A stretch of 7,757 bases of DNA, from assembly GCA_007129985.1 (NCBI GenBank), contig SKUL01000088.1:1-7757 (forward strand), written 5' to 3'. Below are positions 1 through 4,466 of this stretch, piece by piece (within the stretch, counting starts at the first letter, position 1; each line of letters opens with the position of its first letter). A program made the translations under genes and the position numbers. The notes below the pieces were generated by a model that was given only the letters and a program-made list of their open reading frames with translations, was not told where the DNA came from and ran no database searches. The DNA comes from Flavobacteriales bacterium (GTDB lineage: Bacteria; Bacteroidota; Bacteroidia; Flavobacteriales_D; SKUL01).

Positions 1-144
1 TTCCTTGTACGTATTTCATGCTTTGAAGATCGCCATTTATTCAATGCAATAACCGTCCTTCACATGAAAGTTATCAAGAATCGGGGTGTGGGAAAGTGGG
101 TTGTGAGACGGTCTGACGTCATCAATCTATTCCATAATTTCTGA
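1..144 (+). CDS. Possible C-terminal tail of an HTH/excisionase-like protein (partial, cut by window edge)
   Basis: Frame 1 is open from the first base to a TGA at 142-144, giving 47 residues without a stop. The last part reads KNRGVGKWVVRRSDVINLF, which resembles the end of MerR/excisionase-type helix-turn-helix domains, where a wing of the form 'G-KW-i-RkSDv..f' follows the recognition helix. The N-terminus lies outside the window, so the helix-turn-helix cannot be checked. An open frame this short is expected by chance in roughly one case in ten, so this is a weak call. It would converge on mtgA, with about 150 bp between the two stops. Confidence 0.27.
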   Translation, partial: FLVRISCFEDRHLFNAITVLHMKVIKNRGVGKWVVRRSDVINLFHNF

Positions 145-296
145 TGCTTTTTCACAACGAATGGAATCGCCCATCACAAGCCAATCCTTTTTGCTAAAAT
201 ATAGGATCGTACTCAAAAAAGTTGTCCATTCGCGCCGAGAATCCCATGTCACGGCACCTACCCTTTTAACCCACCACCGCAGTTTGATACCCCACC

Positions 297-1001
297 CTAT
301 TCCTTTTCCTCCTTGTACTCCAAACGTCCGCCCCACAGCGCCATTTGTCCGAGAACCCATGATTGGCGTCCGCGTACGTAGGGTGACGGATGGGAGATGG
401 AATAGCTGCGGGGATTGGGCAGCACCGCCGCCATCAGGGCTGCCTGCTGTTTGGAAAGCTGCGAAGCCGCCATGCCGAAATGGTGCTGCGAGGCGGCCTC
501 AGCGCCGTACACGCCATCGCCCAGTTCAATGATGTTGAGATACACCTCCATGATGCGCTCCTTGGGCCACAACAGCTCTATCAACACGGTGAAATAGCTC
601 TCAAGCCCTTTGCGCAGCCAACTGCGGCGCGGCCACAAAAAGAGGTTTTTGGCGGTTTGCTGCGAAATGGTGCTGGCCCCGCGCTTACGCTTGCTCTTTT
701 TGTTGTGCTCCAAGGCTTTTTCGATGGCCTCAAAATCAAATCCTCGGTGTTTCAGAAATCGCTGGTCCTCGGCGCACACCACCGCCAGTTGCAGGTGGGG
801 CGAAATATACTCAAGCGACTTCCACGTCTTTTTGAGCACCACGGGGCGTTCGTTCTGCATTTGCTCTATGCTGCGTATCACCATCAGCGGTGTAAGCGGC
901 ACAGGCACAAAACGAAACACCACCACCATCAACACGCTCAACAGCCACAATACCAGCACAACGCGCAGCACAAAACGGCCTGTTCTCTTCAGCAATCGCA
1001 T
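297..1001 (-). CDS. mtgA: Monofunctional biosynthetic peptidoglycan transglycosylase MtgA
   Basis: This 234-residue protein polymerises lipid II into glycan strands at the periplasmic face of the inner membrane. It is a GT51-family glycosyltransferase without a penicillin-binding transpeptidase domain. A short basic N-terminus is followed by one membrane anchor (about residues 11-33). The GT51 motifs come in order: EDQRF at 78-82 with the catalytic Glu78, RGASTISQQTAKNLFLW at 107-123, and the KERIMEVYLNIIELGDGVYG block at 147-166, followed by the A-LPNP segment near 191-197. Length fits the family (about 220-240 residues), so it looks intact. The ATG at 999-1001 directly precedes the anchor. 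It lies 92 bp downstream of the lipoprotein gene on the same strand, so read-through is possible. The coding sequence is visibly richer in G+C than the genes at the right of the window. Identity is secure. Confidence 0.96.
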   Translation of the reverse strand: MRLLKRTGRFVLRVVLVLWLLSVLMVVVFRFVPVPLTPLMVIRSIEQMQNERPVVLKKTWKSLEYISPHLQLAVVCAEDQRFLKHRGFDFEAIEKALEHNKKSKRKRGASTISQQTAKNLFLWPRRSWLRKGLESYFTVLIELLWPKERIMEVYLNIIELGDGVYGAEAASQHHFGMAASQLSKQQAALMAAVLPNPRSYSISHPSPYVRGRQSWVLGQMALWGGRLEYKEEKE

Positions 1002-1070
1002 GGGGTAAAGGTAAAGGAGATTCTTCGCGCCTTTTGCAGTTACACCATTTCATGACCACAACTGTCAATT

Positions 1071-1101
1071 GCAACATGCGGAATAGGTTGCGGTTATTCC
1101 G
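1071..1101. repeat. Two interleaved inverted repeats over the lipoprotein stop codon
   Basis: CGGAATA (1079-1085) pairs perfectly with TATTCCG (1095-1101), a 7-bp stem with a 9-nt loop that covers the stop codon at 1094-1096. A second, crossing pair is GCAAC (1071-1075) with GTTGC (1087-1091). The two stems cannot form as one nested hairpin. No T-run follows on either strand, so this is not a textbook intrinsic terminator. It may influence 3' end stability or read-through into mtgA, or be chance. Confidence 0.35.
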
Positions 1102-2056
1102 TCTCCGTGTAATGATACAAATTCGGCGGTGAAGGACCCGCTTGCTCACTGAGGGTCACATAGCCCGTTGCACCGGGTGTCCAGCCAAAACTTTCTCCCT
1201 GTGATTCTGGGATGTAAGGCAGCAAACGCGGCTGGCGCGACATAGCCTGAATAATACTCTCAGTTGGGTCGCGGTTCCAATAAAAAATGCGGTCGTCATC
1301 TTTCACAGCAATGTGCAGACCATCGTCGGAGATATCGCCACCCAAAGCCCTGTCGAAGGGCAATTGAGCCAGTAACTCCAGTGTGTTGCGCTCGGCGGAG
1401 CTGTACGGGTAGTTTGCCCGGTAAATCAGCGATTTTGCCTCTCGCTTGGAGACGATGTAGAGGTCGCGGGTTTGTGGGTCTATCATCAGGGTTTCAGCGT
1501 CGCGCGGACCGTTGGGATAAACAAACTCAAAGCGCTCAATAAGTGTGGCGTTGATTTGCGTGAGCCCACCCGCAATCCCTGTTTGAATATCGGGCTCAGG
1601 AAAGCGATACACCACGATGTATTCGAATTGAGCGTTGTTGTCGCCAATATCTCCAAGGTAGATGTAATTCACACCTTGTTGCGGCCCCGGACCAATACAG
1701 ATATCCTCATAATCGCGGCTGTGGGCACCGTTCATAACGAATGTTCCGCGGTCTTGCCCAAATTCATCCAGCAGGTAAATGCGGTTGGGGTGGCCGGAAT
1801 CGTTGTGCGACCATGTCCATAAAGGGTTCTGGCGGCTTACTGCAACGCCTGAAGCCTCCACTAACGCGGGTTGATTGATGGGACCGCCCAGTGCTGTGTT
1901 GTGCTCAAAAGTGGTGAGGGTTTCGAGGTTGTTGACTGAATAATCAAACACCCAAAGATTACCATTTTCCGGTTCATTGTCATCACGCATGCAGCTCCCC
2001 GATACCAGCAATGCGAATACTATTGCAAACACAAAAAAGCGGCGAAAATGAAACAT
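1094..2056 (-). CDS. Putative lipoprotein, beta-propeller-like repeat protein of unknown function
   Basis: The protein is 320 residues from the chosen ATG (2054-2056). A hydrophobic signal segment (residues 4-20) ends in VSGSC with Cys22 as probable lipidation site, followed by an acidic DDNEPENG linker. The mature part shows recurring beta-strand motifs suggesting a propeller: EASGVAVS (67-74), WSHNDSG (82-88), DYEDICIGPG (115-124), YLGDIGDN (133-140), VYRFPEP (149-155) and DAETLMIDPQTRDLYIVSKRE split around 186-206. This pattern is familiar from uncharacterised Bacteroidota exported proteins, but I know of no established activity. The acidic motifs could bind metal; that is inference. The frame stays open upstream to 2401, but those codons run through a palindromic repeat and are not credible coding. 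An ATG at 2080 (eight residues longer) is a possible alternative. No clear ribosome binding site is visible. Confidence 0.82.
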   Translation of the reverse strand: MFHFRRFFVFAIVFALLVSGSCMRDDNEPENGNLWVFDYSVNNLETLTTFEHNTALGGPINQPALVEASGVAVSRQNPLWTWSHNDSGHPNRIYLLDEFGQDRGTFVMNGAHSRDYEDICIGPGPQQGVNYIYLGDIGDNNAQFEYIVVYRFPEPDIQTGIAGGLTQINATLIERFEFVYPNGPRDAETLMIDPQTRDLYIVSKREAKSLIYRANYPYSSAERNTLELLAQLPFDRALGGDISDDGLHIAVKDDDRIFYWNRDPTESIIQAMSRQPRLLPYIPESQGESFGWTPGATGYVTLSEQAGPSPPNLYHYTETE

Positions 2057-2147
2057 GCCGCAAGGTACAAATCGGTACATGAAGGTAGTACACCGCAACT
2101 TCGGAGTTAACGTAATTTTTATCTCGGTTTTGTGTACAATCAATTTG

Positions 2148-2214
2148 CAGCGACCAACGGACCTGACAGCGTTGCGAACACAATCGTCTAATCGTCTAAT
2201 CGCCCCATCGCCCC
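2148..2214. repeat. Composite repeat copy 1: 39-bp conserved block plus four ATCG octamers
   Basis: Positions 2148-2186 match 2772-2810 at 38 of 39 bases, the only change being A/T in CAGCG(A/T)CC. The block contains GGACCTGACAGCGTTGCG and runs directly into a period-8 tract: ATCGTCTA twice (2183-2198), then ATCGCCCC twice (2199-2214). Compared with copy 2, the left arm of the hairpin (CTGTCAG) has decayed to TTTGCAG, so this copy would fold less well. It lies about 100-170 bp upstream of the lipoprotein start. Confidence 0.85.
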
Positions 2215-2232
2215 AACACCATGCACACCCCG

Positions 2233-2379
2233 TTTTGTCATTTCGACCGGAATGCTGAGGAACGAGGCATGGAGTGGAGAAATCTGTTTGGTGTAAAAAT
2301 CTTGCTCCTAAACCAAATCCGACGGAGACTTCTCCACTCCGTAACTCCTGCCGTCGTTGCTTCGGTCGAAGTGACAAAA
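2233..2379. repeat. MITE-like palindromic repeat, copy 1
   Basis: The termini are imperfect inverted repeats: the left end TTTTGTCATTTCGACCG matches the reverse complement of the right end at 16 of 17 bases. Inside, GGAGTGGAGAAATCT (from 2271) pairs with AGACTTCTCCACTCC near 2327-2341, and TTTGGT pairs with ACCAAA around a loop of about 20 nt. The whole unit could therefore fold into one long hairpin in DNA or RNA. It has no coding content of its own. No target-site duplication is evident. The upstream extension of the lipoprotein frame passes through it. Confidence 0.88.
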
Positions 2380-2419
2380 GTCTAGTGATGAAGAACAACA
2401 AAACTCCATTCTCACCCCA

Positions 2420-2563
2420 TTGTCATTTCGACCGGAATGCTGAGGAACGAAGCATGGAGTGGAGAAATCTATTTGGTGTAAAAATCTCGCTCCTAAACCA
2501 AATCCGACGGAGACTTCTCCACTCCGCAACTCCTGCCGTCGTTGCTTCGGTCGAAGTTACAAA
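2420..2563. repeat. MITE-like palindromic repeat, copy 2
   Basis: This is a direct repeat of copy 1. Over the shared 143 bases (2421-2563 against 2236-2378) I count five substitutions and no gaps, about 96.5% identity. One substitution turns a G-T contact at the base of the inner stem into an A-T pair, giving a perfect ATTTGGT/ACCAAAT stem. A change in the right terminus (GTTACAAA against GTGACAAA) weakens the terminal repeat. It lies 40 bp from copy 1 in the same orientation. Confidence 0.88.
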
Positions 2564-2586
2564 GTTTCTGTTGTTCATTGAGGATT

Positions 2587-2757
2587 CGTTCCAAAACCTC
2601 CGAACGGGTTTTAACCGCCCGGCCTTCGGCGGGCAGGCAAGGAGCGCAAGGCATGCCTGCGGGGGCACTACAGGTAGGGAGGCGCAAAGGTCGCAAGGTT
2701 GGGGGCTAGCCCAAGACTAGTGTGCGTTTTGTAAATGCGCCCGGGTCGGTTTTGATG
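2587..2757. repeat. GC-rich repeat mosaic with modules shared with 3532-3582
   Basis: The left boundary is CGTTCCAAAACCTCCGAACG (2587-2606), identical to 3532-3551. The right boundary is a 21-bp module (2737-2757, starting GCGCCCG and ending GGTTTTGATG) that matches 3562-3582 at 19 of 21 bases. Between them lie about 130 bp of small palindromes: a GCCCG/CGGGC stem around a TTCG-containing loop (about 2617-2634), GGCATGCC (about 2650-2657) and GGGCTAGCCC (about 2703-2712), as well as a GGCGCAAAGGTCGCAAGG stretch of a kind common in Bacteroidota intergenic DNA. Confidence 0.7.
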
Positions 2758-2767
2758 TTCCATCAAC

Positions 2768-2830
2768 CTGTCAGCGTCCAACGGACCTGACAGCGTTGCG
2801 AACACAATCGGCTCATTGGCTCATTCACTC
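2768..2830. repeat. Composite repeat copy 2: hairpin block plus ATCG/ATTG octamers
   Basis: CTGTCAG (2768-2774) pairs with CTGACAG (2787-2793), and GTCC (2776-2779) pairs with GGAC (2783-2786) around an AAC loop, leaving one bulged C. The same sequence continues into period-8 units ATCGGCTC, ATTGGCTC and ATTCACTC (2807-2830). It sits just 3' of the toxin gene, so it could act as a 3' structure for that transcript, although no T-run follows. It is the better preserved of the two composite copies. Confidence 0.82.
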
Positions 2831-2857
2831 ACCCTCTGGCGCTGGTTGCTATGGCAA

Positions 2858-3184
2858 TTATTTTCTTTTCGCCGGATCTTGACTCGTCCCAAATAGAGAG
2901 AGAATTTGTATGGAGTCTTTTGCTATTCGGTAGAATAGGGTGTTGTTTTTGTCCACCACTGCTTTCCGGATTTTCTTTCTCTTGTGGGAAGCCGGAAAAA
3001 TTTCAGGATGCCGAGAAATAATCTCAACCGTGTTATCCACTGCATTTGCGAATTGAGTCAACTCGTGCTCTGTCCAGTTGTCTTCTAAGTACTTAATGGT
3101 TTCCGATAATTCGGATAAGGCATGATCTGTCCAATGAATCTTAAAGCCACTTTCCATATAGCTTTCTGGCTTGACCGTGGTCAT
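2858..3184 (-). CDS. ParE/RelE-superfamily toxin of a type II toxin-antitoxin pair
   Basis: The protein has 108 residues. It shows the small ParE/RelE fold pattern: HWTDHALSELSETIKYLEDN (residues 17-36) gives the beta-1 'W-d-A' signature and first helices, and a C-terminal strand block reads LFYRIAKDSIQILSLFGTSQ (83-102). These toxins either poison gyrase (ParE) or cleave ribosome-bound mRNA (RelE), and sequence alone does not settle which. The ATG at 3182-3184 has a GGGGA stretch 7-11 nt upstream. A second ATG at 3155-3157 would give a 99-residue product beginning MESGFKIHW, closer to the usual family start. From the first ATG the gene overlaps the antitoxin by 44 bp, from the second by 17 bp, which implies translational coupling. 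Family assignment is firm, the exact start is not. Confidence 0.88.
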   Translation of the reverse strand: MTTVKPESYMESGFKIHWTDHALSELSETIKYLEDNWTEHELTQFANAVDNTVEIISRHPEIFPASHKRKKIRKAVVDKNNTLFYRIAKDSIQILSLFGTSQDPAKRK

Positions 3185-3374
3185 TTAATTTCCCCGCATC
3201 AGCATCGTCAATGCCCTTGTTGATGGATTCCTTTTCAAGAGCGGATAAATGCTCCCACCAATCTTCCTTTTCATCGTTCCGAATGGCCAGAATTTTCTCA
3301 ATAATTCTTGGATTATCAATGGTAGCAAGCCATTGAATCAATTCAAGTTTTGTTGCATGTAGGTTCATTTCCAT
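3141..3374 (-). CDS. Antitoxin of the ParE/RelE-type pair (addiction-module protein)
   Basis: This 77-residue acidic protein precedes and overlaps the toxin gene in the usual antitoxin-first order. Its layout matches a common Bacteroidota antitoxin type: an N-terminal helical part (KLELIQWLATIDNPRIIEKI, residues 9-28), a DWWEHLSALEKESINKGIDD stretch (38-57), and a C-terminal AGKLNDHGQARKLYGKWL tail (60-77). The tail resembles the toxin-binding end of RelB/TIGR02574-like antitoxins. A DNA-binding fold is not obvious from sequence. It would neutralise the toxin by direct binding and probably represses its own operon. The ATG at 3372-3374 is preceded within a few bases by a palindromic operator candidate. 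An internal ATG at residue 3 (3366-3368) is an alternative start. Confidence 0.87.
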   Translation of the reverse strand: MEMNLHATKLELIQWLATIDNPRIIEKILAIRNDEKEDWWEHLSALEKESINKGIDDADAGKLNDHGQARKLYGKWL

Positions 3375-3377
3375 ACC

Positions 3378-3408
3378 CCTAAGTTAAGGATTTTTATCCC
3401 AGGTTAGG
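3378..3408 (-). promoter_or_regulatory. Candidate autoregulatory operator of the TA operon
   Basis: Nearly concentric inverted repeats lie 4 bp upstream of the antitoxin ATG: an outer CCTAA (3378-3382) with TTAGG (3404-3408), and an inner GGAT (3388-3391) with ATCC (3396-3399) around TTTT. The inner and outer centres differ by half a base. Type II antitoxin complexes typically bind such palindromes to repress their own promoter. No canonical TAnnTTTG box was found beside it, so the assignment is inference from position and symmetry. Confidence 0.4.
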
Positions 3409-3531
3409 CAAATGCCCAAAGCCAACGCACATTTTGGGTCGCTACAGCTATGTTTTGACGGTTTGTACCCTCACTTTCCCAACGTGGCCGGGGGGTTCTA
3501 AAGAGAACGCTATTCGGTTGGTCAGAACATC

Positions 3532-3582
3532 CGTTCCAAAACCTCCGAACGAGTTGCAAACGCGCCCGATTCGGTTTTGATG
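3532..3582. repeat. Joined copy of the split repeat modules
   Basis: CGTTCCAAAACCTCCGAACG (3532-3551) is identical to 2587-2606. It is followed after 10 bp by a 21-bp module (3562-3582) matching 2737-2757 at 19 of 21 bases. In the other copy about 130 bp of GC-rich sequence separates the modules. The 20-mer is itself a short inverted repeat (CGTTC/GAACG). Confidence 0.75.
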
Positions 3583-3610
3583 GGGTTAGTCGGTAGTGTT
3601 GTCAATACAC

Positions 3611-3659
3611 TTTTTCGTACGACTTTTCGTCATGCATTACATTTTTTCGTACGACTTTT
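3611..3659. repeat. Direct repeat of a palindromic TCGTACGA box
   Basis: TTTTTCGTACGACTTTT occurs at 3611-3627 and again, identical over 17 bp, at 3643-3659. The period is 32 bp, close to three helical turns. Each copy contains the 8-bp palindrome TCGTACGA. Twin palindromes on the same helical face are typical of dimeric repressor sites, but no gene start lies nearby, so a regulatory role is speculative. Confidence 0.6.
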
Positions 3660-3730
3660 TTGTTTTGGTTGCCCTGAGACCAGCGGGCGTTTGCAACGCG
3701 TGCGGCTGTTTGAATCGACTCTCACTTCTC

Positions 3731-3767
3731 AATCAGAGTCACCTGAAAGGGACTCTGATTCAGGTGA
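3731..3767. repeat. Two interleaved perfect inverted repeats (alternative hairpins or pseudoknot)
   Basis: AATCAGAGTC (3731-3740) pairs perfectly with GACTCTGATT (3751-3760). TCACCTGAA (3739-3747) pairs perfectly with TTCAGGTGA (3759-3767). The arms occur in the order A-B-A'-B' and overlap by two bases at each junction, so the stems compete or could form a pseudoknot. It lies about 90 bp past the stop of the minus-strand GSCC-family gene. There is no adjacent T-run. Confidence 0.7.
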
Positions 3768-3855
3768 AGCTTAGATGTCACATACAGTGTTCGTCTCCGT
3801 AAATCATCAAATTCCTCTGCGAGTGACTTTGACGGGTTATCAAACAATGGGCTGT

Positions 3856-4260
3856 TCAGTTTCCTGTAACAAAAGTAAATCCTGCAGGTGCTTTTGGACT
3901 GTCGTAATCGTAACCATTCAGGTATAATATGACCGGCTCATCCAGCCCTTGATAATTCACTTCGTATTTGTCCAGGAGTCCCATTCCAAAAACTCCGGAT
4001 TTGCTTTTGAATTCGCAGCAGCTTCCAATTCGACTGAATTGTACGGTTTCACCATTGGGCCCCCGTAAGGCGCTCAAATAAGCACGTTGATTCTGAATTT
4101 TTCCAACCTTAATAGACTTCTTATGATTTGGTTCGTAGCCATACTTCGTGTTTGTAGAAGCTGCTGTTAGTTTCATACTTCCGTCTTCATGAAATTCTTG
4201 TCCTTTCAAAATGACTGTGCAAAAAGTCAGTATGAAAAGAAGGATTGCTGTTTTTGTCAT
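3856..4260 (-). CDS. Small exported protein of the Bacteroidota 'GSCC' family
   Basis: From the ATG at 4258-4260 the product is 134 residues with a signal peptide (MTKTAILLFILTFCTVILKG, 1-20) cleaved probably near GQ (20-21). The mature part has the block YGYEPNHKKSIKVG (40-53), QRAYLSALRGPNGE (58-71), GSCCEF (79-84), YEVNYQGL (99-106), LYLNGYD (112-118) and APAGFTF (124-130). This pattern recurs in small exported Bacteroidota proteins that databases often mislabel as 2-dehydro-3-deoxyphosphooctonate aldolase. There is no aldolase fold here, and the true role is unknown. The adjacent cysteines 81-82 could form disulfides or bind metal (inference). The frame is open to 4404, but that part lacks signal-peptide character and overlaps a promoter-like box. 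An ATG at 4272 would add four residues. Confidence 0.82.
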   Translation of the reverse strand: MTKTAILLFILTFCTVILKGQEFHEDGSMKLTAASTNTKYGYEPNHKKSIKVGKIQNQRAYLSALRGPNGETVQFSRIGSCCEFKSKSGVFGMGLLDKYEVNYQGLDEPVILYLNGYDYDSPKAPAGFTFVTGN

Positions 4261-4361
4261 GGTCGTATGCATAAGTGTGAATGTCAATACGCGAAAAGCC
4301 CTATGCTTGTTGGGAACTTGTCCATAAACGGGGCATGCCGAATGATTACTCAACTTTGATT

Positions 4362-4394
4362 CAAATATATGCCAGATTTTGTGATCGCAGGCAA
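4362..4394 (-). promoter_or_regulatory. TAnnTTTG promoter upstream of the GSCC-family gene
   Basis: On the minus strand TATATTTG (4362-4369) matches the Bacteroidota -7 box TAnnTTTG. A TTG (4392-4394) lies 22 bp further upstream, within the spacing seen for the -33 element. Transcription would start near 4356, leaving a leader of about 95 nt. The box and its flanks (TCAAATATATGCC on the plus strand) match those of the first TPR gene. Confidence 0.5.
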
Positions 4395-4466
4395 TCGGAA
4401 TCAACTGAGCTTTTTAGTACGTGGCTACATCCTTACTGACCTTGAAGTTACCTGCAAGCCGTACTT

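Larger units (their letters stand above)
2057..2857. other. Repeat-rich intergenic region between toxin gene and lipoprotein gene
   Basis: About 800 bp with no credible gene. It holds, from left to right: the lipoprotein leader, a composite repeat ending in ATCG octamers (2148-2214), two MITE-like palindromes (2233-2379 and 2420-2563), a GC-rich mosaic of small palindromes (2587-2757), and a second composite repeat (2768-2830). Open frames here are by-products of the palindromes. Nothing in it resembles a transposase, so any mobility would be supplied in trans. Confidence 0.8.
3375..3855. other. Repeat-rich intergenic region between GSCC-family gene and antitoxin gene
   Basis: About 480 bp with no credible gene. 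It contains the TA leader with a candidate operator (3378-3408), an imperfect hairpin at 3479-3521 (CCAAC/GTTGG outside GTTCT/AGAAC), the joined repeat modules (3532-3582), two TCGTACGA boxes (3611-3659), a GCGTT/AACGC hairpin (3687-3699) and two interleaved 9-10 bp inverted repeats (3731-3767). Short open frames on the plus strand across 3577-3802 look like chance. Confidence 0.75.

Noticed and set aside
158..232. Eight-base inverted repeat CGAATGGA/TCCATTCG between the convergent genes at the left edge
   Set aside because: The loop of about 60 nt, absence of a T-run and short arms make a terminator or operator unconvincing.
127..360. Minus-strand open frame of 77 codons just beyond mtgA
   Set aside because: Its first third overlaps the mtgA 3' end in another frame, there is no recognisable domain and no clear start signal. 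The C-terminal half looks mildly protein-like but is not enough to call.
161..1055. Several plus-strand open frames across mtgA (161-532, 390-1055, 610-1008)
   Set aside because: They are antisense to mtgA, are rich in H/Q/R or low-complexity residues, and show no domain. The minus strand has clear GT51 motifs.
811..1149. Minus-strand frame overlapping the mtgA start and lipoprotein end
   Set aside because: It overlaps two well-supported genes in a different frame and has a low-complexity Arg/Cys-rich sequence.
2183..2214. Possible CRISPR-like array from the regularly spaced ATCG units
   Set aside because: The period is 8 bp, far too short for repeat-spacer units, and no cas genes are present.
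2233..2563. REP/RAYT-type extragenic palindromes with a REP-associated transposase
   Set aside because: The units lack the GTAG-headed short REP hairpins, are much longer, and no Y1 transposase is visible in the window.
2274..2720. Open frames on both strands inside the palindromic repeats
   Set aside because: The same peptide appears in both repeat copies because the DNA is repeated. The frames read through inverted repeats and carry no protein family signal.
3577..3802. Two overlapping short plus-strand frames of 65 and 68 codons
   Set aside because: They span direct and inverted repeats, lack any family signal or ribosome binding site, and their composition follows the repeats.
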